Below, one piece after another: positions 1 to 8,415 of a stretch of DNA of 64,000 bases. The stretch is from Bradyrhizobium yuanmingense (lineage in GTDB: Bacteria; Pseudomonadota; Alphaproteobacteria; Rhizobiales; Xanthobacteraceae). The notes under the pieces are model-generated. The model had not been told where the DNA came from. It saw only the letters and a list, made by a program, of their open reading frames with translations, and made no database searches. The position numbers were made by a program, and so were the translations under genes. Every line of letters begins with the position of its first letter. The first letter of the stretch is position 1. Location of the stretch: the NCBI RefSeq assembly GCF_029167105.1, contig NZ_JARFML010000001.1, positions 496,001 through 560,000 on the forward strand. Direction: 5' to 3'.

Positions 1-320
1 TGGCGCAATACGTCGTCACCGCCGTGCCGAACCCGGAGAAGGCCCTCGACGAATTCGCCCGCGTGCTGCGTCCGGGCGGCGAATTGATCATCCTCACCCG
101 CGTCAGCGCCGACACCGGCATGCGCCGCTTCATCGAGCAGAAGCTGCAGCCGGTGGTGCGTCCGCTCGGCTTCCGCACCGCCGAGTTCGCCTGGTCGCGC
201 TATGCCAAATGGCTTGCCGGCGCGCACGGCATCGAGCTTGCCGAGCGCCGCTTGATCCCGCCGCTGGGACACTTCTCGCTGGTGCGCTTCCGCAAGGTCG
301 ACGTCGCCAAGGCGGCGTGA
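1..320 (+). CDS. PmtA-like SAM-dependent methyltransferase, C-terminal part
   Basis: Only the last ~106 codons are present; the frame is open from base 3 and the 5' end lies before the window. The visible part has the late half of a class I SAM methyltransferase fold: a QYVVTAVPNPEKALDEF segment (motif II area), RVLRPGGELIILTR (motif III) and a C-terminal PPLGHFSLVRFRK strand. This arrangement, especially VPNPE...LDE and the PLGHFS end, resembles rhizobial phosphatidylethanolamine N-methyltransferase PmtA, which methylates PE towards phosphatidylcholine at the inner membrane face. A phosphatidylserine decarboxylase gene about 2.8 kb downstream would supply PE, which fits. The substrate cannot be proved because the SAM-binding N-terminus is missing; another UbiE/COQ5-like methyltransferase is possible. 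Confidence 0.6.
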   Translation, partial: AQYVVTAVPNPEKALDEFARVLRPGGELIILTRVSADTGMRRFIEQKLQPVVRPLGFRTAEFAWSRYAKWLAGAHGIELAERRLIPPLGHFSLVRFRKVDVAKAA

Positions 321-436
321 GCTTACGCGTCTTTCGTGCGTCATCGCGCCGCTGCTCATCGTCACATGACAAAATGATGATGTCACACGGCCTACATCGA
401 ATCTCTGTAAATCCTGAACCCGAAAGCATTTTGGGG

Positions 437-1102
437 ATGAGCATGATCAAGAACTATCTCGAGCAGCTGCGGATCCAGCGCTGGGACGACCATCGCTACT
501 ATCACCACAGCCGCATCAATCAGAGCCTGCACTTCGTCAGCGCGCTGAGCTTCCTGTTCGCCTATGTCTGGCTGTTCATCGATCCCGTCGTCTCCGCGCT
601 GGTCGGCTGGCTGGTGTCGATGACCTCGCGCCAGGCCGGTCACTTCTTCTTCGAGCCGCACACCTACGACCACATCAACCAGGCAACGCACGAGTACAAG
701 GAAGAGATCAAGGTCGGCTACAATCTGCAGCGCAAGGTGGTGCTGATGGCGATCTGGGCGCTGTCGCCGCTGGTGCTGGTCGTCGATCCCACCCTGTTCG
801 GCATCTTCACGCCCTGGCAGAGCGCGACCGACTTCATGCGGCAGGTGGCGAAGATCTGGCTCGTGGTCGGCGGTGGCGGCCTGCTGTTCCGCACCGTGCA
901 CCTGTTCTTCATCCGCGACGTCGAGACCGGCCTCGTCTGGATGACCAAGATCCTGACCGATCCCTTCCACGATTTGATGCTCTATCGCGGTGCTCCGCTC
1001 GCCCTGATGCGCGGCGAGCTGATGGATCCCGGCCTGCACCTCAATCCCGAGCACACGCTGGGCTTCATCGACGAGCCCGTGCTCGAAGAGCAGCACGCCT
1101 GA
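437..1102 (+). CDS. Small multi-pass membrane protein, possibly Mpo1/DUF962-like
   Basis: A 221-residue protein. The start at 437 (MSMIKNYLEQ) is preferred because upstream sequence in this frame reads like non-coding DNA. Three to four hydrophobic segments are visible (about residues 32-60, 100-120 and 130-155). Polar motifs flank the first membrane pair: HHSRINQSLHF before it and RQAGHFFFEPHTYDH after it. The spacing N..LH...GH..FE recalls the metal-binding histidines of the Mpo1-like (DUF962) dioxygenase family, but the match is partial and judged by eye. It follows the methyltransferase gene on the same strand after a 116-bp gap. Function is otherwise unknown; it could simply be a conserved rhizobial membrane protein. 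Confidence 0.7.
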   Translation: MSMIKNYLEQLRIQRWDDHRYYHHSRINQSLHFVSALSFLFAYVWLFIDPVVSALVGWLVSMTSRQAGHFFFEPHTYDHINQATHEYKEEIKVGYNLQRKVVLMAIWALSPLVLVVDPTLFGIFTPWQSATDFMRQVAKIWLVVGGGGLLFRTVHLFFIRDVETGLVWMTKILTDPFHDLMLYRGAPLALMRGELMDPGLHLNPEHTLGFIDEPVLEEQHA

Positions 1103-1142
1103 GCGCGCGGCTCTCAGAACTCACTCCGATGTCTGATGGTTA

Positions 1143-1180
1143 CGTCATGCCCGGGCTTGTCCCGGGCATCCACGTCTTGG
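1143..1180. repeat. Palindromic intergenic repeat, family B
   Basis: Short inverted repeat CATGCCCGGGCTTG / CCCGGGCATCC with a CCACGTCTTG tail. Related copies occur at 6340-6465 and, more loosely, 37305-37406. It behaves like a REP element in the gap between two convergent genes and may also act as a hairpin at the transcript end. Confidence 0.75.
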
Positions 1181-1196
1181 GGACTGCAAGCGCGGT

Positions 1197-1376
1197 GCTG
1201 CCTTCGCCTCTCCCCGCGCGCGGGGAGAGGCCGGAGCGCATCGAAGATGCGATCCGGGTGAGGGGGGCTCTCCGCGGGGGTGCTGCCAGAGAGGTCTGCG
1301 CCAACTCTCACCGGGCCCGCGGAGACTCCCCCTCACCCCGACCCTCTCCTCGCAGGCGGGGAGAGGGAGACGAGAG
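1197..1376. repeat. GC-rich inverted repeat cluster, family F
   Basis: Contains CTCTCCCCGCGCGCGGGGAGAG, then GATCGCATC-type arms, and a second CTCTCCTCGCAGGCGGGGAGAG hairpin about 120 bp later. Similar hairpins, often with the GATCCGGGTGAGGGGG tail seen here, are common between genes in Bradyrhizobium. Together with the family B copy it fills the gap at 1103-1404, in which I see no gene. Confidence 0.65.
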
Positions 1377-1404
1377 AGCGGTGTTTGGGGCGAGGAGAAA
1401 GGCC

Positions 1405-3069
1405 TCAGCGCCCGAAGCGCTTGGCCAGCATCTCTTTCAGGATCTGGCGCTTGATCTGCTTGTTGGTGAGCACGCCATCGTGCCACCAGAAGCCGTCGGC
1501 CTTCATCTTCTGCGCAGCGCGGACGAAGCGCTCGGCGACTTCGGTGAAGTCGGCGTCGGTGTAGTTCAGGCTGAAGATCAGCCGGCCGGTGCCGACCCAG
1601 CTCAGCGCCAGGCCCTCGGCGCGCAGGTAATATTGCAGCATCCAATTGTAGCGGGACGGCGTGGTGTATTTCACCGTCCAGATCGAGGAGAAATTGGCGA
1701 AGCGCACCGGCAGGTCGGCATCCTGCATCATCTGGTTGATCTTCTTCACGCGCCCGTTCCAGGTCTCTTCCAGCCCATCATAGACGGCGCGGAAGTTCGG
1801 GCTGGCGAGGCGGCTCAAGAATTCGTCCATCGCCGTCATGATGTAGGGGTGCGAGTTGAAGGTGCCGCGGGCGAAGCAGATGTCGGCGGGACGGTCGTCG
1901 CGGAAGCGCCGCATCAATGCGCGCTTGCCGCAGACCACGCCGACCGGCAGGCCACCGGCGAGGCTCTTGCCGTAGGTCACCATGTCGGCGCGGACGCCGA
2001 AATATTCCTGGGCGCCGCCGGCGGCGAGGCGGAAGCCGACGAAGACCTCGTCGAAGATCAGGACGATGCCGCGCCGGTCGCAGGCCTCGCGCAGCTTCCT
2101 CAGCCACTCGGTGTAGGCCGCGCGATCGAAATTGCCGCCGCGGGAGGAATCGACCAGCGAGGAATCCCCGGGCGCGTTGGCGTTGGGATGCAGCCCCTGC
2201 AGCGGGTTGACCAGAACGCAGGCGATGTCCTTGCGCGTGCGCAGGACATGGAGCGTCTTCTCCGACATCTCGGCCAGGGTGTAGGTCTCGTGCGCAGGAA
2301 TGGGATTGCCGACACCCGGCTGCACGTCGCCCCACCAGCCGTGATAGGCGCCGGCGAAACGAACCAGATGCGTGCGCTTGGTGTGGTAGCGCGCCAGCCG
2401 TACCGCCTGCATCACGGCCTCGGTGCCGGACATGTGGAACGAGACCTCGTCGAGGCCGGAGATCTGGCAAAGCCGCTGCACATTCTCGAGGATGACGGGA
2501 TGGTAGGGGCCGAGCACGGGGCCGAGCGCATGTGCGCGCTTCTCGGCGCCCTCGATGCACTCCTTGTAGAAGTCGTTGCCGAAGATGTTGACGCCGTAGG
2601 ACCCCGTGAGGTCGTAAGCAGTGTTGCCGTCGACGTCGGTGACGGTGACGCCGCGCGAGGATTCCATGAAGGTCGACGTGCCCAGATGCTCGCGGACGAG
2701 ACGCGAGAACTGGAACGGCACGCGGTAGCTTTCGGTGAAGTTGAGATCGGAGATCGTCTCCGCCGCTTCCTTGGTCATCGCGCGGCCCTTGGGGTAGCGC
2801 TCGGCGTAGAGCCTGGCGAGGCGGAAGAAGGCGTCCTTGCGTTGCGCTGCGATGTTCGCCGGCGCGCCGTCGCAAGCGAAGTATTGATCGCTCTCGAACT
2901 CGTAGAACGGCAGCAGCCGTGCCACCCGGCGCGACATCTTGGAGTGCCCGGCGAGCGAGCGGTGCTTGGCGCGGGAGAGTTCGACCCGTGCCTTGATCTT
3001 CGGGAGGACGGCGGCAGCGGACGCTGCGGCGGCCACGGACATCGAGAGAATCGGGAGTGTCGTTTCCAT
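1405..3069 (-). CDS. Class III PLP-dependent aminotransferase
   Basis: A 554-residue fold-type I PLP enzyme of the class III (ornithine/GSA aminotransferase-like) family. Visible motifs are SGTEAV (214-219, phosphate binding), AYHGWWG (241-247), FDEV with Asp340 contacting the pyridine nitrogen, and TYGKSLAGG with Lys368 as the Schiff-base lysine. It is about 100-120 residues longer than usual: residues 1-110 form an N-terminal extension rich in Arg, Lys and aromatic residues ahead of the catalytic domain. It is transcribed divergently from the phosphatidylserine decarboxylase gene with only 35 bp between the starts, so the two may share control. Substrate is not evident; a glutamate-1-semialdehyde mutase role is unlikely given the extension and setting. 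Confidence 0.85.
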   Translation of the reverse strand: METTLPILSMSVAAAASAAAVLPKIKARVELSRAKHRSLAGHSKMSRRVARLLPFYEFESDQYFACDGAPANIAAQRKDAFFRLARLYAERYPKGRAMTKEAAETISDLNFTESYRVPFQFSRLVREHLGTSTFMESSRGVTVTDVDGNTAYDLTGSYGVNIFGNDFYKECIEGAEKRAHALGPVLGPYHPVILENVQRLCQISGLDEVSFHMSGTEAVMQAVRLARYHTKRTHLVRFAGAYHGWWGDVQPGVGNPIPAHETYTLAEMSEKTLHVLRTRKDIACVLVNPLQGLHPNANAPGDSSLVDSSRGGNFDRAAYTEWLRKLREACDRRGIVLIFDEVFVGFRLAAGGAQEYFGVRADMVTYGKSLAGGLPVGVVCGKRALMRRFRDDRPADICFARGTFNSHPYIMTAMDEFLSRLASPNFRAVYDGLEETWNGRVKKINQMMQDADLPVRFANFSSIWTVKYTTPSRYNWMLQYYLRAEGLALSWVGTGRLIFSLNYTDADFTEVAERFVRAAQKMKADGFWWHDGVLTNKQIKRQILKEMLAKRFGR

Positions 3070-3104
3070 GACAACAAGCGCTAAACCTGCGAGCTGACAG
3101 ATTC

Positions 3105-3968
3105 ATGACAGTCAAAGCCCTCATCGCCTCTTTCACCCAGCAGGAAGATCTCAACTTCCTGTTGACCAACCGCATCCCCCGCGCGGCGCTGACCCGCTTC
3201 ATGGGTTGGTTCTCCAAGATCGAGAATCCCCTGGTGCGGGACTTCTCGATCGCGCTGTGGAAGCTGTTCTCCGACCTCGATCTGTCGGAGGCGCGCAAGA
3301 CGCAGTTCAGGAGTCTGCACGACTGCTTCACCCGGGAGCTGAAGCCGGGCCTGCGGCCGTTCGATCCGGATCCTGCGGTGCTGGCGAGCCCCTCGGACGG
3401 CATCGTCGGCGCTCACGGCAAAATCGCGGACACCGAGCTGTTCCAGGTCAAGGGCGCGCCCTATTCGCTGCTCGATCTCGTCGGCGATTCCGCGCTGGTC
3501 GAGCAGCACCGCAACGGCTCCTTCGTCACGCTGCGGCTGACCTCGAGCATGTATCACCGCTTCCATGCGCCCTATGACGCGCACATCGAGCGGGTCACGC
3601 TGATCCACGGCGACGTCTGGAACGTCAACCCGATCGCGCTCAAGCGCGTCGAGCGCCTGTTCTGCAAGAACGAGCGCGCGGTGATCCGCACGCATTTGTC
3701 GACCGGCGAAGCCGTGACGCTGGTCCCGGTGGCGGCGATCCTGGTCGCGAGCATCCGCCTGCACTTTCTCGACATGGTGCTGAACGCGCAGACGCGCGGC
3801 CCGGTCAATTTTCCCTGCGACGTCAACGTGAGCAAAGGCGAGGAGCTCGGCTGGTTCGAGCATGGCTCGACCATCATCATCCTCGCGCCCGGCGATTTCT
3901 CCTTCTGCGACGGCATTGCCGAGGGCACGCGCATTCGCGCCGGTCAAGCGCTGCTCAGGAGAAAGTAG
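3105..3968 (+). CDS. psd: Phosphatidylserine decarboxylase proenzyme
   Basis: A 287-residue protein of the PS decarboxylase family, which converts phosphatidylserine to phosphatidylethanolamine. The catalytic set is visible: Asp98 in SPSDG, His154 in YHRFHAPYD, and the self-cleavage site G254-S255-T256 in FEHGST, where cleavage makes the pyruvoyl group on the alpha chain. His replaces the usual Leu before GST, a variation known in the family. The length fits the type I group rather than the short (~230 aa) PSD-A form found in many rhizobia, so it may be a second PSD or an archaetidylserine-type homologue. It is divergent from the aminotransferase gene. The upstream PmtA-like gene suggests a PE-to-PC context. 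Confidence 0.85.
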   Translation: MTVKALIASFTQQEDLNFLLTNRIPRAALTRFMGWFSKIENPLVRDFSIALWKLFSDLDLSEARKTQFRSLHDCFTRELKPGLRPFDPDPAVLASPSDGIVGAHGKIADTELFQVKGAPYSLLDLVGDSALVEQHRNGSFVTLRLTSSMYHRFHAPYDAHIERVTLIHGDVWNVNPIALKRVERLFCKNERAVIRTHLSTGEAVTLVPVAAILVASIRLHFLDMVLNAQTRGPVNFPCDVNVSKGEELGWFEHGSTIIILAPGDFSFCDGIAEGTRIRAGQALLRRK

Positions 3969-4030
3969 CCTTCAATCCGCCGCCCCCGCCGCCTATATCG
4001 TCGGGCGGGGACGATTCGATCGATACGGAT

Positions 4031-4624
4031 GTGACGATGGCGCGGGCGCCGGTCATGGCGGCGGGTGGTATTGTGTTGCGGCGCGCGCCGGTGCCGCTGG
4101 TTGCAGTCGTGCGCCAGCGCAAGCGCAACGAATGGGTCCTGCCCAAGGGCAAGCTCGACGACGGCGAGACGCCGAAGGAAGCCGCGCACCGCGAGGTGTT
4201 GGAGGAGACCGGCCACGACGTGGCCGTGCACGAATTTCTGGGCACGCTGGTCTATCAGTCCGGCGGGCGCTCCAAGGTCGTGCATTACTGGCGGATGGAG
4301 GCCGACGGCGGGCCGGTCCGCAAGCTGATGAACGACATCAAGGCGGTCGACTGGCTGACGCTGGACGAGGCGATCGCGCGTCTGTCGCGCGAATACGAAC
4401 GCGTCTTCCTGACTCAGATCGGACCGATCGCGCTCGCGGCGGCAGGGCTGGCGCCTCTGTCCGCCCCGGAGCCGAAGCAGGTTTCCGAGCCGGTGTCACC
4501 GTTGGCGAAAGGCGACATCGATGCATCATTGCAGACGCTGACACCCGCGGAAGCGGCTTCTGTCGATGAGTTGCGGCATGGCCTGTTGCGGAAGGTGAAG
4601 GCCTGGCTGCGCGGCGAGGCGTGA
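4031..4624 (+). CDS. Nudix hydrolase
   Basis: A 197-residue protein with a clear Nudix box starting at GKLDDGETPKEAAHREV and ending LEETGHDV, matching GX5EX7REUXEEXGU. The lead-in WVLPKGKLD is typical of diadenosine-polyphosphate or MutT-like hydrolases that cleave nucleoside diphosphates linked to X in the cytoplasm. The fold occupies residues ~10-135; the C-terminal ~60 residues are a less conserved Ala- and Pro-rich tail. The start is GTG at 4031 or ATG at 4037. It follows psd after 62 bp on the same strand. Exact substrate is unknown. Confidence 0.85.
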   Translation: MTMARAPVMAAGGIVLRRAPVPLVAVVRQRKRNEWVLPKGKLDDGETPKEAAHREVLEETGHDVAVHEFLGTLVYQSGGRSKVVHYWRMEADGGPVRKLMNDIKAVDWLTLDEAIARLSREYERVFLTQIGPIALAAAGLAPLSAPEPKQVSEPVSPLAKGDIDASLQTLTPAEAASVDELRHGLLRKVKAWLRGEA

Positions 4625-4702
4625 GTCTGCGTCGCCGCTGGTTGCGACTTTGAAAACGTCCGCGATCCAATAGCGTGCGAGAGCGGGCCGCTCCCTCAAA
4701 GC

Positions 4703-4790
4703 CGTCTTTGCGAGCGCAGCGAAGCAATCCAGAGTCTTTCCGCGGAGGCACTCTGGATTGCTTCGTCGCAAGGGCTCCTCGCAATGACGG
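4703..4790. repeat. Palindromic intergenic repeat, family C
   Basis: Inverted repeat built around GCGAAGCAATCCAGAG / CTCTGGATTGCTTCGTC with an outer GCAATGACGG end. The same family appears at 36021-36142 between ftsW and murG. It lies in the gap between two convergent genes. Confidence 0.8.
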
Positions 4791-4800
4791 AAGAGAGCGA

Positions 4801-6222
4801 TTACCGGCGCTCTTTCTCCTTCTCCCTCGGCCCGGGTCTGTGCGGCGCTGCGGGACGTTGCGCGGCGGGGAGGCGTGGCTGGAAGCCGCCGGGGCGCTGC
4901 ATGCCTGGTTGTTGAGCCGCAGGCTGGCCCGATTGCAATCCTGGGCGCGGCAATGGCTGCTGCGGACCGGCTTGCTGTGTCCCGCCCGGTTGCGGCGGCA
5001 CGATTCCTCCGGGCTGAATCTGTCCATCACGCTGCGGCAGGATCTGCGGTGCGCGTGGACGGCCGGCACCTTGCGGCTGGCCGGGCTGTGGTTGCAAGTG
5101 TTGCTGCTGCCCGGCACGCGGCGTGCCCGGCCGTACCGTGCCGCCTTGTTGTCCTTGTCCCTGCCGCTGCGGCGGCTGCCCACCTTGCTGTGTTCCTTGC
5201 CGGCCAGGTGTGCCCGGCTGCTGCTGACCTGGACGATTGTCCTGTCGCGGCTGGACGTTCGGTCGTTGCGGCTGCTGGCCTGGGGTCGTCGTCGGCCGCA
5301 ATTGTTGCTGCTGCGGCGGTTGTGCCGGCCGCGGAATGCGGCTGAGCGTGGTCGGATTGGCGCGACGGAAGTCGCGCTGCTCGATGACGATCTGCCGGCC
5401 CGCGGTCTGCGCCAGATGCACCTGGCCGACGAAGCCGCGGTCGCGCGCGATCTGCTGCGCGGGAATTATGATCGGCACGGCAGCAAAGCGCATGCCGCCG
5501 GCCGAGGCTGCGCCCGGTCGGATCGCAAACCCGCTCGCGGCTTGCGTCAGCGCGCCGAGCCGCGCGCCGCTCGCGCGGTCGTCGACATCGATATGGCCGA
5601 CCCGGCCGTCGGCGTCGGGATAGAGCTTGATGTTGACGTTGCGCGCCCTGTTCGCCGCCGCCCCTTCGGGCACGTCGACGACCCCGGTGGTGCCGCGGAT
5701 GCCGAGCGTTGCCGTCGGCGTCGTGATCTTCATGTCGCCCGTCTTCGCCACCGCGGCCGCCACGAAGGCAACCGTGCCCTTGCCGACGTCGAAGATCGCC
5801 GAGTTCTGCTTGCCGCCGTCGTCAAAGACGTAATTGTCGATGGTGATCTTCGCGCTGGCCGAGAGGTTGAACGTGGTGGCGTCGTTGAAGGTGATGCCGA
5901 GCGAGGAGTTCGACGAGGTCTGCACGATGTCGTTGAGATAGATGTCGTCGCGCACGCGCAGCGGATAGGAATTCTTGTCGCGGATCACGGTCGCTATCCC
6001 CGTCACGGTCGCGACGTTGCCGATCGGCTCGACCGTGGCCGGCTGTGCGTCTGCGGCCGGTGTCGGGGTCGCCGACGGCGTCGGGGAAGGCGCGGGGGGT
6101 GGCTGGGCTTGCGGCTGCGCCTGTGCGAATTCGATCGTCTCGGATGCACGAGCCACGCTGCTGCCCGCCGGCGTCAATGCCGGCAGCACGAGCGCGAACA
6201 CGAAGCGGCGCCAAGCCAGCAT
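4801..6222 (-). CDS. Secreted FecR-domain protein with Gln/Pro-rich tail
   Basis: Start chosen at 6222 (MLAWRRFVFALVLPAL), which gives a signal peptide ending near ARASE; 473 residues. Residues ~65-210 form a FecR domain: GNVATVTGIATV, LNDIVQTSSNSSLGI, FNLSASAKI and TPTATLGIRGTTG are the usual strands of this periplasmic or secreted fold. The last ~210 residues are low complexity, dominated by Gln, Pro, Gly and Arg. Alphaproteobacterial stand-alone FecR proteins of this type are not sigma regulators, and no sigma/TonB pair is nearby, so iron sensing should not be assumed. A structural or adhesin-associated envelope role is possible. Confidence 0.75.
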   Translation of the reverse strand: MLAWRRFVFALVLPALTPAGSSVARASETIEFAQAQPQAQPPPAPSPTPSATPTPAADAQPATVEPIGNVATVTGIATVIRDKNSYPLRVRDDIYLNDIVQTSSNSSLGITFNDATTFNLSASAKITIDNYVFDDGGKQNSAIFDVGKGTVAFVAAAVAKTGDMKITTPTATLGIRGTTGVVDVPEGAAANRARNVNIKLYPDADGRVGHIDVDDRASGARLGALTQAASGFAIRPGAASAGGMRFAAVPIIIPAQQIARDRGFVGQVHLAQTAGRQIVIEQRDFRRANPTTLSRIPRPAQPPQQQQLRPTTTPGQQPQRPNVQPRQDNRPGQQQPGTPGRQGTQQGGQPPQRQGQGQQGGTVRPGTPRAGQQQHLQPQPGQPQGAGRPRAPQILPQRDGQIQPGGIVPPQPGGTQQAGPQQPLPRPGLQSGQPAAQQPGMQRPGGFQPRLPAAQRPAAPHRPGPREKEKERR

Positions 6223-6339
6223 TGATGTCACGAGGAAGTCCCGGTGAGAGCGTGAGGCGAGATCGGGCGATTTCAACGGGGTGTGGCTGAATGGTGGATG
6301 AACGTCTGTCGCCGGGGCAAGGGCTAGCCATCCTCTTGC

Positions 6340-6465
6340 CGTCATGGCCGGGCTTGTCCCGCCGGCGCGGCCGAAGCCGCTACGGCGCGGCGAAGGGCCC
6401 GGCCATCCACGTCTTGATTGCGGTACGAAGAACGTGCATGCCCGGGACAAGCCCGGGCATGACGA
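6340..6465. repeat. Composite palindromic repeat, family B
   Basis: Two inverted copies of the GTCATGCCCGGGCTTGTCCC-type element, one at each end, enclosing GCGCGG...CCGCTACGGCGCGGCG; the right end reads CATGCCCGGGACAAGCCC. A two-headed REP arrangement, filling most of the gap 6223-6498, where no gene is seen. Confidence 0.75.
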
Positions 6466-6498
6466 AGAGCTGTGTACGTTTCGCGACGCGCTTCGGTG

Positions 6499-7275
6499 TC
6501 AGCTCACGCGCTTCCAGGTCTGGCCGCCGCAGAACATGCCGCCGAAGGCGCAGCCCTGCACGCGCATCACGTTCGGACCTTTCATCGAGATCGTGGAGTC
6601 GTAATTGCGTCCGGAGTTGGGGTCGCGAATGCGGCCGCTCCACTTCGATCCTTCGGGCTTCATGTTGATCAGGATGCGCTCATTGGTCTTCTCGGCATAG
6701 CCGCAGAGATTGGCGCCACACTGCTCGACGCGGACATTGCCCTTGTTCTCTTCGGTCGCCCAGATGCCGATCGGCGAGTTCGCTGCGGCCACGGGCGCGG
6801 CAGCCACCGGAGCCGGCGCGGGAGCCGCGGCGACGGGAGCGGGGGCGGCCACGGGCGCGGGCGCCGCAACCGGAGCAGGCTGCGACTTGTCGAAGCCGAT
6901 AGAGGGAGCGGCGGCAACAGTCGCGGCTGGGGCAGCGGGCGCGGCTGGCGCTGTCGGCGCAGTCGCTTGCGGCACGGGCTGCTGCTGCACGGGAGCCGGC
7001 GCGGGTTGCGCCGTCATGGGCGCCGGAGCCGGCGTGGTGTCGTCGTCATCGTCCTTGGAGCCGCCAAGGCCCTTGAGGTTGATGTTGTTCAGCTTGATCG
7101 GCTTGTCCGACAGGCCCGGCGCGACGATGGTCACGCAATTGAGCGAAGCGCAGTTGCGCGGCGTCTCGATGCGGATGTGCTGGCCCTCGATCTGGAACGA
7201 GATCGAATTGCCGGCATGCGCGGCGGCGGTCGAAGCCAGGAAGAGGGCGGTGGCGGCGATGGAGAGCTTGTTCAT
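6499..7275 (-). CDS. Secreted DUF2147-domain protein
   Basis: 258 residues. A signal peptide (MNKLSIAATALFLASTAAAHA) is followed by a short beta region with two cysteines (RNCASLNC), a long Ala/Pro-rich linker (~residues 75-165), then a C-terminal DUF2147 domain: PIGIWATEENKGNVRVEQCGANLCGYA, RIRDPNSGRNYDS and MRVQGCAFGGMFCGGQTWKR. The paired cysteines are consistent with periplasmic disulphides. It lies head to head with a paralogue starting at 7471 that has the same three-part plan. Function is unknown; the family is generally seen in periplasmic or secreted proteins. Confidence 0.8.
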   Translation of the reverse strand: MNKLSIAATALFLASTAAAHAGNSISFQIEGQHIRIETPRNCASLNCVTIVAPGLSDKPIKLNNINLKGLGGSKDDDDDTTPAPAPMTAQPAPAPVQQQPVPQATAPTAPAAPAAPAATVAAAPSIGFDKSQPAPVAAPAPVAAPAPVAAAPAPAPVAAAPVAAANSPIGIWATEENKGNVRVEQCGANLCGYAEKTNERILINMKPEGSKWSGRIRDPNSGRNYDSTISMKGPNVMRVQGCAFGGMFCGGQTWKRVS

Positions 7276-7470
7276 GACAACCTCCGAAAATAGCGCGGTC
7301 CCGATATGGACTGGTGTCGCTGGTGGATGAAGCGTGGTTCGACCCTACGCCGCGGCGGTCGGGCGTTCTGTGATGCGCGTCACAACGAGCGAACAACGCC
7401 TGGGTGATGCAGCGCACATTCAGCCTCGCCTGCGCTGCGTAACGTCGTCGCGACATCGAGGGAAACGCAG

Positions 7471-8370
7471 ATGCAGCGGCTTGCAACCTGGCTTGCCACT
7501 TGTCTTGCCACATCTATCGCGCTGCTGGCGGTCGCGCCGACGGCGCAGGCCGGCTCCTACACGTTCTCGATCGGCGGCAGCCGGTTCCGTGTCGAGGCGC
7601 CGCGCAATTGCCGAGCCGCGTCCTGTATTACGGTGGCTCCCAAGCGCAGCCTCAGGCCGACGGAGGATGTCGGCACGGCACGAACGACGCAGCCGGCGCC
7701 CGCGCCGATGGTCCAGGCGCCGCAGCCGGCTTGCCCGGCGGCAGTGGTCAAGCCGCCACAAGCGGCTGTGGTGGTGCCGCCACCGGCGCCTCCCGTTCTT
7801 GCCGCGGCGACGTCGCAGCCCGTTGCACCGCCGCCAGCGCCAAGCTTGGAGATTTCGAGAATGGAGACGCTGAGCCCCGGTCCGTCGCGGGTTGATCTGG
7901 AGCGCACCGATCAGGCGAAGACCGCCGCACTCGAACCGCCGCGCATCGAGCCGCCGGTCATCGTTCCGAGCACCGAGATCAATCAGACCGCAGCGGTGGC
8001 GCGGATCGGCACTGACCCGGGCCACGCGCTGCTCGGCGAATGGGAGAGCGCCGGCGCCAAGGGCACGGTCCGCATCGAGCGCTGTGGAGCTGCGTTGTGC
8101 GGTTACGCGCTCAGTGAAGCGTCGAGCCGCGGCGAGAGCGTGCTCGTCAACATGAAGCCGAGGAAGCGCGATGTCTGGGCCGGCAGCATCTACAGCCGCT
8201 CCAGCGGCAACACCTACTACGCGAGGATGACGCTGAAGGGCTCCGGCAAGCTGCACGTCGAAGCCTGCGCGCTCGGCCGCTTCTGGTGCTCCGGCAGCGA
8301 CTGGACGCGAGTCGATGCGCCACGGGAGGAGATCACCGCCTCGTCGCAATCCTCGCGCACGCGGTCATAG
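7471..8370 (+). CDS. Secreted DUF2147-domain protein, paralogue
   Basis: 299 residues. A signal peptide ends near PTAQAGS; the N-terminal module (YTFSIGGSRFRVEAPRNCRAASC) mirrors the divergent neighbour (ISFQIEGQHIRIETPRNCASLNC). A Pro-rich linker follows, then the DUF2147 domain with LLGEWESAGAKGTVRIERCGAALCGYA, SRSSGNTYYARM and CALGRFWCSGSDWTR. The two genes clearly arose by inverted duplication and share a 195-bp divergent promoter region. A 10-bp hairpin lies directly after the stop. Molecular role unknown. Confidence 0.8.
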   Translation: MQRLATWLATCLATSIALLAVAPTAQAGSYTFSIGGSRFRVEAPRNCRAASCITVAPKRSLRPTEDVGTARTTQPAPAPMVQAPQPACPAAVVKPPQAAVVVPPPAPPVLAAATSQPVAPPPAPSLEISRMETLSPGPSRVDLERTDQAKTAALEPPRIEPPVIVPSTEINQTAAVARIGTDPGHALLGEWESAGAKGTVRIERCGAALCGYALSEASSRGESVLVNMKPRKRDVWAGSIYSRSSGNTYYARMTLKGSGKLHVEACALGRFWCSGSDWTRVDAPREEITASSQSSRTRS

Positions 8371-8375
8371 TGTTT

Positions 8376-8404
8376 CTTACCCTCCACTGGAGGGGGAGGG
8401 TAAG
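8376..8404. terminator. Hairpin between convergent genes
   Basis: CTTACCCTCC and GGAGGGTAAG form a perfect 10-bp stem with a 9-nt loop just after the DUF2147 gene, with TGTTT on one side. It lies between that gene and a small ORF on the opposite strand and could serve both directions. Confidence 0.5.
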
Positions 8405-8415
8405 AGGCGCCGCCT

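Noticed and set aside
1143-1376. Possible CRISPR-like array from repeated GC-rich hairpins
   Set aside because: Repeat units are palindromic, of different families and unevenly spaced, with no regular spacers and no cas genes.
1129-3084. Very long open frame opposite the aminotransferase gene (651 codons)
   Set aside because: Antisense shadow caused by high GC; the minus-strand frame has a complete PLP enzyme.
4801-6222. FecR protein as an iron-responsive sigma regulator
   Set aside because: No ECF sigma or TonB receptor is adjacent and the Gln/Pro-rich tail is unlike classical FecR, so only the domain is reported.
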